The notes under the pieces are model-generated. The model made no database searches and was not told the origin of the DNA. It saw only the letters and a list, made by a program, of their open reading frames with translations. A stretch of 64,000 nt of DNA from Actinoplanes octamycinicus. GTDB lineage: Bacteria > Actinomycetota > Actinomycetes > Mycobacteriales > Micromonosporaceae. The translations under genes were made by a program, and so were the position numbers. Below are positions 8,222 to 15,901 of this stretch, piece by piece (position 1 is the first letter of the stretch; each line of letters begins with the position of its first letter). The stretch lies in assembly GCF_014205225.1 (NCBI RefSeq), contig NZ_JACHNB010000001.1, positions 5,065,501 through 5,129,500 on the forward strand, in the 5' to 3' direction.

Positions 8222-9226
8222 TCAGCGGGCGTCCACGTAGACGAAACCGCCGGAATACGGTCGGAGGCCGAGCCGGATCCGGTACACGCCCGGCCGGTCG
8301 AAGCAGAGCGTGCCGCGCGCGCGAGCGGGCACCGGCCCGGCCGGCGTGGCATAGGAGGACCCGGACCGGTTGTCGATCACCACGCAGCCGCCCGCCCGGA
8401 TGCGCAACCACTCCGGGCGGAACCGGTCCACCCGCACGACAGCGACCGGCGGGCCGCCGTGCGCCAGGGCGGCCGCCGCGCGCTCCGGTTCGGTCACGTG
8501 CCAGGGGCGATGCCAGAGAACGACGGCCGCGACCGCGAGGAGCAGGATCAGCGCGACACTGTGCCGGCCGGCCCGGCGCAGCGCGGCGTCGGTGGCGTCC
8601 AGGTCCTGCGCCAGCCGGCCGACCGGCCAGCCGTAGAACACGTGCGCGCCGAAGGCGATCAGGATCGGTACGGCGTGACCGGTGAGGCCGTAGCGCGCGG
8701 CGAACGGGCTGAGGATCGCGACCGTCTCCAGCAGCAGCCCCCACCCGACACCCCAGGGCCACGGGCGGCGAGCCGCGAGCACCGCGTAGGCGATGCCGAA
8801 CGTCACGCCGTTCGACAGGTGGTAGAGCCAGCCCAGGGTGCCGGTGAGGGCGGAGGAGGCGGAGGCGTCGGCGATGAGGATCCCGTAGGTCTCGACGGGC
8901 GCGAAGACGCGCTGCCCGGCCAGCGCGAACGGGATCCGGACCAGGTCGTAGCCGAGGGTGCCGAGTGCGCCGGCCACCGCGCCGACCCGGATCCTGGCCC
9001 GCAGGTCCGCGCCCACACCGGGCAGGACCGGCAGGACCGCGAGGGCGGCCATGGCCGGGACGGAGACCAGCCAGAAGACGGCGTGCATCGGCGCGACACC
9101 GTAGAGGTCGGCCAGCAGCGCCGCGATCGAACCGCCGCAGAGCAGGGCGACCGCCAGGCGCGGCGGCCAGGGGTGCGGTGGGCGCTCCTGAGGTGGGGCG
9201 GTGGGGCGCGGTGCACCGGGGATCAT
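8222..9226 (-). CDS. Polytopic membrane protein with C-terminal cupredoxin-like beta domain
   Basis: A 334-residue protein with a Pro-rich N-terminus, about seven hydrophobic helices (residues 22-245) and a C-terminal soluble domain (about 255-334; FRPEWLRIRAGGCVVIDNRSG...GTLCFDRPGVYRIRLGLRPYSGGFVYV) that has the strand pattern of a plastocyanin-like fold. The usual Cys-His-Met copper site is not obvious, although two cysteines are present. The start overlaps the stop of the upstream gene as ATGA, so translation is coupled; the TerC gene follows 65 bp later. No named family is recognised. Metal or redox work alongside TerC is only a guess. Confidence 0.8.
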   Translation of the reverse strand: MIPGAPRPTAPPQERPPHPWPPRLAVALLCGGSIAALLADLYGVAPMHAVFWLVSVPAMAALAVLPVLPGVGADLRARIRVGAVAGALGTLGYDLVRIPFALAGQRVFAPVETYGILIADASASSALTGTLGWLYHLSNGVTFGIAYAVLAARRPWPWGVGWGLLLETVAILSPFAARYGLTGHAVPILIAFGAHVFYGWPVGRLAQDLDATDAALRRAGRHSVALILLLAVAAVVLWHRPWHVTEPERAAAALAHGGPPVAVVRVDRFRPEWLRIRAGGCVVIDNRSGSSYATPAGPVPARARGTLCFDRPGVYRIRLGLRPYSGGFVYVDAR

Positions 9227-11304
9227 GGTTCTCGCGGGGGCACCGGTGGCCGGATGCGGTAGCGGCGGCCGGGGTCGGCGCGGCCAGTCGCGGGCGGGGC
9301 AGCGTCCGCTTCGTGCTCCTGCTCCCGTGCCCGGTGCCGACCGACCCGCTCCACAGCCTGCGGCCGCCGGCCTTCCTCTACGGCCCGCGGCCGGCGGGCC
9401 TGTCCTTCAGCCTGTGCTTCTTCGCCGGTCTGAGGCAGACGGGCTTGTTCTCGAGCCTGTGGCGGGCGGGCTTCTTCCTCGGCCGGTTTCTGGTGGGCGT
9501 CGGCTGGGGCGGTTGGTTCCTTGCGTTCGGGCACGTCCGGCATGAAGTCCTCCAGGTCGTCCCACTTGATGCCGGGTGACCGGCCGATCGCCGGGGGACC
9601 GGACGCGGGTGGATGGGGGATCGGGTGGACGTCGGCGGGCAGGTCCGCCGAGGCCGAACGGTAGAGGTGTCCGTGCGCCGGGCCGGCCGTGTCGTAGGTG
9701 GCGGACCGGTAGATCGTGCCGCCCTCATCCGGTCCGGGCTGCGGCTGGGGGTGGGGCGGCGAATCGGCTCCGTGGCCGGCCGGCACCTCCCACGATGGCG
9801 GCTTGCCGTCCGGATGACGCTGCGCCTGGTGGTGCGGGAGCGGTTCAGGCCGTGGCGGTGCTTCCGCGCCGTGGCCGGCCGGCTGGTGGTGTCCGCCGGG
9901 CGGCACCTCCCATGGCGGGGCACCGGAACCGTCGGGGCGAGGCGGTGCCTGGTGGTGTGGTCGCGATGGCGTCTCGTGGTCAGGGGGCGCCGACGTGGGT
10001 GCGGCCGGTGGTGGTGGCTGCGGCGAGGGGGCAGAGGGCGCCGACGTCGGTGCGCCTGGTGGTGGGTCCGGTGGTTCCGGGGGTGGTGGCTGCGGCGAGG
10101 GGCGCGGCAGCGAGGGGGCAGGGGGCGCCGACGTCGGTGCGCCTGGTGGTGGCGCCGGTGGCTCCGGGGGTGGGGGCTGCGGCGAGGGGCGCGGTCGCGG
10201 TGCGGGGTGTGGCGGCGAGGGGTCAGGGGGCGTTCGGGTGGGCAGGGGCGGTTCGGGATGAGGCCGCGGCCGCGGGATGCGGGTGGCCGGCCGGCGGCTG
10301 TCATCGGCGCCTGAACTGCCGGTCCGGGCGTGCGCGACGGCCGCCGCCGCGCCCAGGCCCAGGCCCAGCAGCACGCCCAGCGCGGCGGACACCCCGCCGA
10401 TCGAACCCATCGTCAGGACGTGCGAGGCGCCGTCCGATCGCATCCAGGCGAGGACGCCCGCCAGCCCGAGGTCCGCGCACGGACGCCCGTCGGCGGTGAC
10501 GCACTCCAGCCAGCCGCCGTCGTCGGCGTAGGCGCCGCGGACCCGGAGCACCTGCGCCGCCACCACCGCACCGGCCACCACCAGGACCATCGCGGTCCGG
10601 GGGCGCGGCGCGCCGCGGACCAGCAGGAGGGACGCGGCCGCGGCGATCAGCCCAAGACTCAGCTTGATCGGCCAGTTGTCGATCACTCCGTCCACCAGCA
10701 GGCCGGCGGCCTCGCCGAGCATCACCATGAACGGGCTGATCATCGCGGCCACCCGGGGGCCGGCCTTGGGCGCCACGATCCCGCACAGGCCGCGCCACAC
10801 CCGGATCAGCGCGAAGTTCAGCACCACCCCGATCGGTGAGGCGGCCAGTGCCAGCAGCGCCAGTGCGAGGACCTTGGCGACCGCCGAGGAGATCGCCGTG
10901 GCGATCACCAGCGCGACGGAGGAACCCCACAGCAGCATGGCGACCGCGCCGGCGGGGTGTTCCGACATGGCGGCGGAGATCCGCCGGGGGAACTCCGCGA
11001 CGTCGGCTTTGAAGGCGGTCCATCCGCGGGTCCAGGCGTACGTGATCACCGCGCTCACCATCGTGAACAGGATCAGCCAGAACAGTCCGTTACCGGTGTG
11101 CCCGTCGGCCGTGGCGGTCGTCGTGTCGCCCGGCGCGACCTGGCTGCCCTCGAGTCCGACCGCCATGGCGTACGTGTTCCAGGCCCAGCCCGTGAAGAAC
11201 GCCAGCACGCTGAGCGCCAGAGTGAGGCGCCAGTTGGTACGCGTCCAGTGCCGCCACTGGCGCATGACGTCACGGGTCCACCCCAGTGCGTCCTGCAGCG
11301 TCAT
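9223..11304 (-). CDS. Membrane protein with long Pro-rich C-terminal tail
   Basis: About 693 residues from the ATG of MTLQDALGW; the frame stays open for another 81 codons upstream, but those residues look non-coding. The N-terminal half has about seven to eight membrane helices (to about residue 330), including a Cys-containing loop CVTADGRPCADLG. The C-terminal half is disordered, Pro/Gly/His-rich with imperfect in-frame repeats (RPSPQPPPPEPP...PPPGAPTSAP; DNA repeat starts at 9986, 10037 and 10124, 51 and 87 bp apart), then a charged Glu/Ala/Arg tail. The general look resembles polytopic conjugation or secretion membrane proteins, but I do not recognise the family. It heads a three-gene membrane operon. 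A repeat-rich tail of this kind may vary between strains. Confidence 0.75.
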   Translation of the reverse strand: MTLQDALGWTRDVMRQWRHWTRTNWRLTLALSVLAFFTGWAWNTYAMAVGLEGSQVAPGDTTTATADGHTGNGLFWLILFTMVSAVITYAWTRGWTAFKADVAEFPRRISAAMSEHPAGAVAMLLWGSSVALVIATAISSAVAKVLALALLALAASPIGVVLNFALIRVWRGLCGIVAPKAGPRVAAMISPFMVMLGEAAGLLVDGVIDNWPIKLSLGLIAAAASLLLVRGAPRPRTAMVLVVAGAVVAAQVLRVRGAYADDGGWLECVTADGRPCADLGLAGVLAWMRSDGASHVLTMGSIGGVSAALGVLLGLGLGAAAAVAHARTGSSGADDSRRPATRIPRPRPHPEPPLPTRTPPDPSPPHPAPRPRPSPQPPPPEPPAPPPGAPTSAPPAPSLPRPSPQPPPPEPPDPPPGAPTSAPSAPSPQPPPPAAPTSAPPDHETPSRPHHQAPPRPDGSGAPPWEVPPGGHHQPAGHGAEAPPRPEPLPHHQAQRHPDGKPPSWEVPAGHGADSPPHPQPQPGPDEGGTIYRSATYDTAGPAHGHLYRSASADLPADVHPIPHPPASGPPAIGRSPGIKWDDLEDFMPDVPERKEPTAPADAHQKPAEEEARPPQAREQARLPQTGEEAQAEGQARRPRAVEEGRRPQAVERVGRHRAREQEHEADAAPPATGRADPGRRYRIRPPVPPREP

Positions 11305-11466
11305 CGTCTCAGCCACGCCGACCACCCACCCGGGATCGGCGTCGGCGCCGTACGGCCGAGGCCGACCACCAACGACGCTAGGCACGGGTGGGGTGCCGTG
11401 GAAGGCGGAAGTCGCCTTTCCGTCCCGCGGCCGGGATCGAGCGGACCGGGGCAGGGGACAAAAGCG

Positions 11467-11514
11467 GCCCGGTGGGGCCGGCCGCGAGGGGAGTCGCGGG
11501 CGGCCCCACCGGGC
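11467..11514. terminator. Nested perfect hairpin, probable terminator
   Basis: The outer stem is 14 bp (GCCCGGTGGGGCCG at 11467-11480 with its exact complement at 11501-11514) and encloses a second stem (CCGCGA 11482-11487 / TCGCGG 11494-11499). It lies about 170 bp downstream of the minus-strand DODA gene and 160 bp upstream of the membrane operon start, so it insulates the two. Confidence 0.7.
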
Positions 11515-11551
11515 AAGGGGGGCCGGCCGGGCGCAAGCAAAGGGCAAGGCC

Positions 11552-11665
11552 CGGCGGGAACGAGAGGCAAGGCCAGGCGAAGCGAAAGGCCGGGTCCGGC
11601 GGGAACGAGAGGCAAGGTCAGGCGAAGTGAAAGGCAGGGCCGGGCGGGAAGCGAAAGGAAGGCAG
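11552..11665. repeat. 45-bp tandem repeat, about 2.5-3 units
   Basis: CGGCGGGAACGAGAGGCAAG begins at 11552 and 11597, and a degenerate copy begins near 11642, a 45-bp period. The array is purine-rich on the plus strand and sits directly downstream of the DODA gene. Confidence 0.75.
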
Positions 11666-11681
11666 TGGTGGAGGCAGGTCG

Positions 11682-12449
11682 TCAGGCGGTGACGAAGGAC
11701 CGCTTGGCCAGTCCCATCCAGAAGCCGTCGATCGGCTGAGCGGGGGACTGGTCCGGGGTGCCGGAGGCGCCCAGCGTGAGGAACATCGGGGCGAAGTGCT
11801 CGATGGTCGGGTGGGCGTAGGGCATACCGGGGGCGACGGCGCGGAAGTCGGCCAGCTCGTCGACGGCGCCGCGGGCGAGGGTCTCGGCGGCCCAGGCGTC
11901 GAACTCGCGGGACCAGCCGGGGGCGGCCGCGTCCGGGCGCCAGTCGCGCAGGAACGGCAGGCCGTGCGTGGTGAAACCGGAACCGACGATCAGCACGCCC
12001 TCGTCGCGCAGCGGGGCCAGCCGGGCGCCCAGGTCGAGCAGGCGGTCCGGCTCCAGGGTGGGTAGCGACATCTGCAGGACCGGGATGTCGGCCTCCGGGT
12101 ACATCACGGTGAGCGGCACATAGGCCCCGTGGTCGAGGCCCCGGCTGGTCCGGGCGACCGTCTCACCGTCCGGCATCAGCGCGGCGACCTGGTCGGCCAG
12201 CACCGGCGCGCCGGGCGCCCGGTACTGCACCTCGTAGTAGTGCTGGGGGAAGCCGCCGAAGTCGTAGACCAGCGGGACGGTCTCGGTGGCGCCGAGCATC
12301 AGCGGCGCCGACTCCCAGTGCGCGGAGGCCATCAGGATCGCCCGGGGCCGCGGCAGGGCGGCGGCCAGCTCCCGCAGCTGCGCGACCCAGGTCGGGTCGT
12401 CCACCAGGGGCGGTGCGCCGTGGCTCAGGAACAGGGTGGGCATCCGCAC
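11682..12449 (-). CDS. DODA-type class III extradiol ring-cleavage dioxygenase (YgiD-like)
   Basis: A 255-residue member of the LigB/DODA superfamily, which cleaves catecholic rings with a non-haem metal. The metal-binding histidines are visible in LFLSHGAPP (residue 10), SAHWES (about 44), TTHGLPFLRDW and YAHPTIEHFAP. Length and motifs fit the bacterial YgiD/4,5-DOPA-dioxygenase group. A GTG start preceded by GGAGG (five-base spacing) is chosen over the ATG two codons later. It is monocistronic, driven by a clear minus-strand promoter with two operator-like dyads. The natural substrate is not deducible. Confidence 0.93.
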   Translation of the reverse strand: MRMPTLFLSHGAPPLVDDPTWVAQLRELAAALPRPRAILMASAHWESAPLMLGATETVPLVYDFGGFPQHYYEVQYRAPGAPVLADQVAALMPDGETVARTSRGLDHGAYVPLTVMYPEADIPVLQMSLPTLEPDRLLDLGARLAPLRDEGVLIVGSGFTTHGLPFLRDWRPDAAAPGWSREFDAWAAETLARGAVDELADFRAVAPGMPYAHPTIEHFAPMFLTLGASGTPDQSPAQPIDGFWMGLAKRSFVTA

Positions 12450-12459
12450 GGGAACCTCC

Positions 12460-12515
12460 GTTGAAACTTCAACTACCTGGCACCTACCGTACGCCGAAGT
12501 GTTTGATTCTTCAAC
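12460..12515 (-). promoter_or_regulatory. Two operator-like dyads at the DODA promoter
   Basis: GTTGAAACTTCAAC at 12460-12473 is a perfect 6-2-6 inverted repeat just after the expected transcription start. TTTGATTCTTCAAC at 12502-12515 matches it at 11 of 14 bases and overlaps the -35. The size and symmetry suit a MarR-type repressor, which often controls such dioxygenases. No MarR gene lies next door. Confidence 0.6.
12486..12514 (-). promoter_or_regulatory. Promoter of the DODA gene
   Basis: On the minus strand TTGAAG (12514-12509) and TACGGT (12491-12486) are separated by exactly 17 bases. The predicted start point is about 30 bases before the GTG codon. Confidence 0.6.
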
Positions 12516-12626
12516 TATCCCGGCGGAAGATTACTTAACGTAGTATCTGATCTTGATTGGTGACGCTCCGTCCACCATCTCGCGATCTCATGGACATCGA
12601 TGGACGTTTCCGCGACGTCCCTTCGT

Positions 12627-12696
12627 AGTTGATCACCAGGTTCGCGGCCGTTTATTGATCAATGCTCGAAATACCAGGCAGAAGGTGTGATCAACT
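12627..12696. promoter_or_regulatory. Three TTGATCA-type sites upstream of the GPP34 gene
   Basis: AGTTGATCAC (12627-12636) and its exact reverse complement GTGATCAACT (12687-12696) flank a perfect palindrome TTGATCAA (12655-12662). The region 12520-12760 has clearly lower GC than its surroundings and otherwise no gene. It could be a multi-site operator for either divergent gene; role inferred. Confidence 0.4.
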
Positions 12697-12873
12697 TCGC
12701 CCACAGTGGAACACCCTTTTGTCTCTTCTGGACGTTGCGAAGTTCCGGCGGGTTTGGCAGGCTACTCGCGATCGCGCTTCGGGGAGCGGCGACATCAGTG
12801 TTCGTGACACCTCACCTTGACTACGTTCGGTGAAATACGCGGGCATTCCCAGGCGTCGAGAGGAGAACCAGCC

Positions 12874-13524
12874 GTGGCGTTGCCGCCGCAGCTACCGCCC
12901 GCGGACGATCTCTACCTGACCGCGCACGACACCATTCGCGGCAAGTCGTTGCTGTCCCCGGCCACCCTCGGCCTGGGCCTCGGCGCGGCGCTGCTCGGCG
13001 AGCTGATGCTGTGGCGCCGGATCGACCTGGCCGAGACCGAGCTGCTCGTGATCGACGAGCGCCCGACCGGCGACGCCGCGACCACGGCCCTGCTGGAGCA
13101 GATCCGGCGTGAGGCGGGTCAGCACGGCGTCCGCAACTGGATCGCCTATCTCTCCACCGGCATCGCCACCGACCTGGTCGAGCGCCGCCTCGCCCGGGGC
13201 GGCCTGATCAAGCGGCAGGAGAAGCGTGGGCTGCTCGGCACCAAGATCTCGATGGTGCCGGCCGACTCGATGACCGCCGGCTGGCCGGCCACCCGGCTGC
13301 GCACCAAGGTCTCCCGCGACGAGCAGCTCGACGTGGCCGACCTGCTGCTCGCCGGGCTGATCCTGGCCACCGGCCTGGACCAGCACGTGCTCGCCACCCT
13401 CAACGCCCGGGACCGGGCCCGCCTGTTCGACCAGTTCCGCCGGGTGTTCCCGGCGATGCTGCAGCAGCTCGTCGCGCATGCCGAGGCCGCCGTCGGCGAC
13501 GCCGTGATGGCCCGCCGCGCCTGA
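12874..13524 (+). CDS. GPP34 family phosphoprotein
   Basis: A 216-residue protein of the GPP34 (Golgi phosphoprotein 3-like) family, abundant in actinomycetes, where the role is largely unknown; eukaryotic members bind PI4P at the Golgi. Family marks are DDLYLTAHDTIRGKSLLSP near the N-terminus, alternating helices, and ARGGLIKRQEKRGLLGTKISMVPAD in the middle. I start it at the GTG with AGGAGA seven bases upstream (MALPPQLPPADDLY) and not at the earlier in-frame non-ATG codon. It precedes an APC permease by about 50 bp, possibly the same transcript. Confidence 0.92.
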   Translation: MALPPQLPPADDLYLTAHDTIRGKSLLSPATLGLGLGAALLGELMLWRRIDLAETELLVIDERPTGDAATTALLEQIRREAGQHGVRNWIAYLSTGIATDLVERRLARGGLIKRQEKRGLLGTKISMVPADSMTAGWPATRLRTKVSRDEQLDVADLLLAGLILATGLDQHVLATLNARDRARLFDQFRRVFPAMLQQLVAHAEAAVGDAVMARRA

Positions 13525-13576
13525 ACCACCTGAATCACCCCTCCTTTCGCCCCCCTCATCAAATCGGGAGATACGC

Positions 13577-15097
13577 GTGTCCTCGACCGCAACCCAACCC
13601 GCGGAGAGCCAGCTCTCCAACGCCCTGGCCCGGGACCGCCTCGGCGTCGCCGCCGTGGTCTTCTTCGTGATGTCGGCAGCCGCCCCGCTCACCGTGGTCG
13701 CCGGGGTGGTGCCCACCGGTCTGGCGGTCACCGGCCTGACCGGCATCTCGGTCGCCTTCGTCGCGGTCGCGGTGGTGCTGGCGATCTTCTCGGTCGGCTA
13801 CGTCGCGATGGCCCGGCACATCTCCAACGCCGGCGCCTTCTACGCCTACGTGGCCCGCGGCCTCGGCCGGCCCACCGGCGTCGGCGCCTCCTGGGTCGCC
13901 CTGCTCGCCTACAACATGTTCCAGGTCGCGTCGTACGGCGGCTTCGGCGCCATCGCTCAGCCGCTCTTCGTCGACTGGTTCGGCCTGGACGCCCCGTGGT
14001 GGTCGTTCGCCCTGGTGGCCTGGGCGCTGGTCGCCGTGCTCGGGGTCCGCGACGTCGCGGTCAACGGCAAGGTGCTGGCCACCCTGCTGGTCGCCGAGAT
14101 CGCGCTGACCGTGGTCTTCAGCGTCGCCGAGATCCTCTCGTCCGGCTTCCACCCGTCGGCCGCCCCGGTCGACGTCTCCACGCTGACCGGTGCCGGCTCC
14201 GGCGCGCTGCTGGTCATGGCGATCACCGGCTTCGTCGGCTTCGAGCAGTCGGTGGTGTTCAGCGAGGAGTCGCGCGACCCGCGGCGGACCGTGCCCCGGG
14301 CCACCTACATCGCGATCGCGCTGATCGCGGTGCTCTACGCCTTCGCCTCCTGGGCGATGATCTCCGCGGCCGGCCCCGACCAGGTGGTCGGCAAGGCCGC
14401 CGAGGAGGGTCCCGAGCTCTTCTTCAACCTGGCCGCCGGCCCGCTCGGCAGCATCGCGCTGCACCTGGGCCACATCTTGTTCCTGACCTCGCTGATCGCC
14501 GCGATGATCTCGTTCCACAACATCATCTCGCGGTACATGTTCTCGCTGGGCCGGGAGGGCGTGCTGCCCCGCCTGTTCGGCCGGACCGTGCCGGGCACCG
14601 GCGCCCCGAAGAACGGCTCCCTCGCCCAGTCCACCGTCGGCCTGCTGGTCATCGTGCTCTACGCGGTGATGGGCTGGGACCCGCTGGTCCAGCTCTTCTT
14701 CTGGGGCGGCACCGGCGGTGGCCTCGGCGTGCTGCTGCTGATCACGCTGACCGCGTTCGCGGTGATCGGCTACTTCGCCCGCCACCCGGAGGGCGAGGAC
14801 GTGCTGCACCGGATCGTCGCCCCGGTGGTCGGCGCGGTCCTCCTGCTGGTCGTCTCCTACCTGGCCCTGGACAACATCGCCACGCTGCTCGGCGTGGAGC
14901 CGGGCAGCAAGCCGGCCGTCGTGGTGCCGGCCTCCTTCGGGGTGCTGCTGCTCGGCGGCATGCTGTGGGCGTTCTTCCTGCGCGGCTCCCGCCCGCAGGT
15001 GTACGCCGGGATCGGCCTGGGCGCGAACAGCGCCACCACCGGCGGGGGCTTCGCCGCCGCGCTGAACGAGGGCGCCGACCCGGGGGCGATCCGATGA
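13577..15097 (+). CDS. APC-superfamily amino acid permease
   Basis: A 506-residue transporter with about twelve membrane helices. The first helix motif (VMSAAAPLTVVAGVVPTGLAVTG) and the later GFEQSVVFSEESRDPRRTVPRATY motif identify the APC amino acid/polyamine family. The start is GTG with GGGAG upstream. The stop overlaps the start of a GNAT acetyltransferase (ATGA), so the two are co-translated, which suggests uptake of an amine or amino acid that the partner acetylates. The substrate is not predictable from sequence. Confidence 0.93.
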   Translation: MSSTATQPAESQLSNALARDRLGVAAVVFFVMSAAAPLTVVAGVVPTGLAVTGLTGISVAFVAVAVVLAIFSVGYVAMARHISNAGAFYAYVARGLGRPTGVGASWVALLAYNMFQVASYGGFGAIAQPLFVDWFGLDAPWWSFALVAWALVAVLGVRDVAVNGKVLATLLVAEIALTVVFSVAEILSSGFHPSAAPVDVSTLTGAGSGALLVMAITGFVGFEQSVVFSEESRDPRRTVPRATYIAIALIAVLYAFASWAMISAAGPDQVVGKAAEEGPELFFNLAAGPLGSIALHLGHILFLTSLIAAMISFHNIISRYMFSLGREGVLPRLFGRTVPGTGAPKNGSLAQSTVGLLVIVLYAVMGWDPLVQLFFWGGTGGGLGVLLLITLTAFAVIGYFARHPEGEDVLHRIVAPVVGAVLLLVVSYLALDNIATLLGVEPGSKPAVVVPASFGVLLLGGMLWAFFLRGSRPQVYAGIGLGANSATTGGGFAAALNEGADPGAIR

Positions 15098-15693
15098 CCG
15101 CCGTCATCCGGCCGGCCCGCGCCGACGAGCTCGCCGCGATCGGCGCGCTGATCTCGCACTCGTTCGACCACCTGGCCGCGGACGCGTACCTGGTGCCGGT
15201 CCCGGCGGACCGGGAGCGGGTGATGGCCGACTTCTTCACCCTGGAGACCGAGTACGCCTTCAGCCACGGCAAGGTGGAGGTGATCGACCACCCGGACGGC
15301 GGGCACGCGGCCGCCGCGGTCTGGTTCGACCGGGTCACCCCGCTGCCCGAGTTCCCCGGGTACCTGGAGCGGCTCACCGCGCTGGCCGGCGACCACCTGG
15401 AGCGGTTCGGCGCGCTGGGCGAGCTGTTCGAGAAGAACCACCCCACCGAGCAGCACTGGCACCTGCAGTTCCTCGCGGTCCGGCCGAGCGAGCAGGGGCA
15501 CGGGCTGGGCGGCGCGCTGATGCGGAACGTGCACGACCAGCTGGACGCGCGGGGGCTGCCGGCCTACCTGGAGGCGACCAACGAGAACAACGTGCGGCTG
15601 TACCGCCGGTACGGCTACACCGGGATGGACCCGTTCGAGATCCATCTCCCGGACGGCACCCCGTTCTACCGGATGTGGCGCCCGCCGTCCTGA
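15094..15693 (+). CDS. GNAT-family N-acetyltransferase
   Basis: A 199-residue GNAT protein. The acetyl-CoA loop is visible as LQFLAVRPSEQGHGLGGALM (V-x-x-x-x-Q/R-G-x-G/A), followed by the C-terminal LEATNENNVRLYRRYGY motif. Such proteins N-acetylate small amines, antibiotics or protein N-termini. It overlaps the permease gene by four bases and is followed by a strong terminator, so it closes the operon. Confidence 0.92.
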   Translation: MTAVIRPARADELAAIGALISHSFDHLAADAYLVPVPADRERVMADFFTLETEYAFSHGKVEVIDHPDGGHAAAAVWFDRVTPLPEFPGYLERLTALAGDHLERFGALGELFEKNHPTEQHWHLQFLAVRPSEQGHGLGGALMRNVHDQLDARGLPAYLEATNENNVRLYRRYGYTGMDPFEIHLPDGTPFYRMWRPPS

Positions 15694-15708
15694 CCGAGGC
15701 CACCCGGA

Positions 15709-15742
15709 GGGGGCATGAGCTGAGGCTCGTGCCCCCTTTCCG
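15709..15742 (+). terminator. Rho-independent type terminator after the GNAT gene
   Basis: A 12-bp stem (GGGGGCATGAGC 15709-15720 with GCTCGTGCCCCC 15725-15736, one G-U pair, loop TGAG) is followed by TTTCCGTTT. Confidence 0.88.
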
Positions 15743-15756
15743 TTTCTGTGCAGCTA

Positions 15757-15785
15757 TTGACGTGGACGCACAGCCGTAATTACAT
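15757..15785 (+). promoter_or_regulatory. Candidate promoter of the inositol operon
   Basis: TTGACG (15757-15762), a perfect -35 core, is followed after 17 bases by TTACAT (15780-15785). A GTCCA/TGGAC inverted pair (15795-15799, 15811-15815) just downstream could be an operator. No iolR-type regulator gene is in the window. Confidence 0.4.
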
Positions 15786-15901
15786 CGAAAACAGGTCCAC
15801 TCAGCGTCGCTGGACGATCACCGACGGCTGACGGCTTGGTTGATCACGTCCGTGACCGCACGGGACCTGACCCTCCCGGGTGGATGGCCGGAGGGACGGC
15901 G

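Larger units (their letters stand above)
11305..11681. other. Gene-free stretch between the membrane operon and the DODA gene
   Basis: It contains the nested hairpin at 11467-11514 and the 45-bp repeat array. The first 100 bp upstream of 11304 should hold the promoter of the membrane operon, but I see no convincing hexamers. Confidence 0.5.

Noticed and set aside
12817..12873. Longer N-terminus of the GPP34 protein
   Set aside because: The earlier start is a non-ATG codon without a ribosome site, whereas GTG 12874 has AGGAGA at good spacing.
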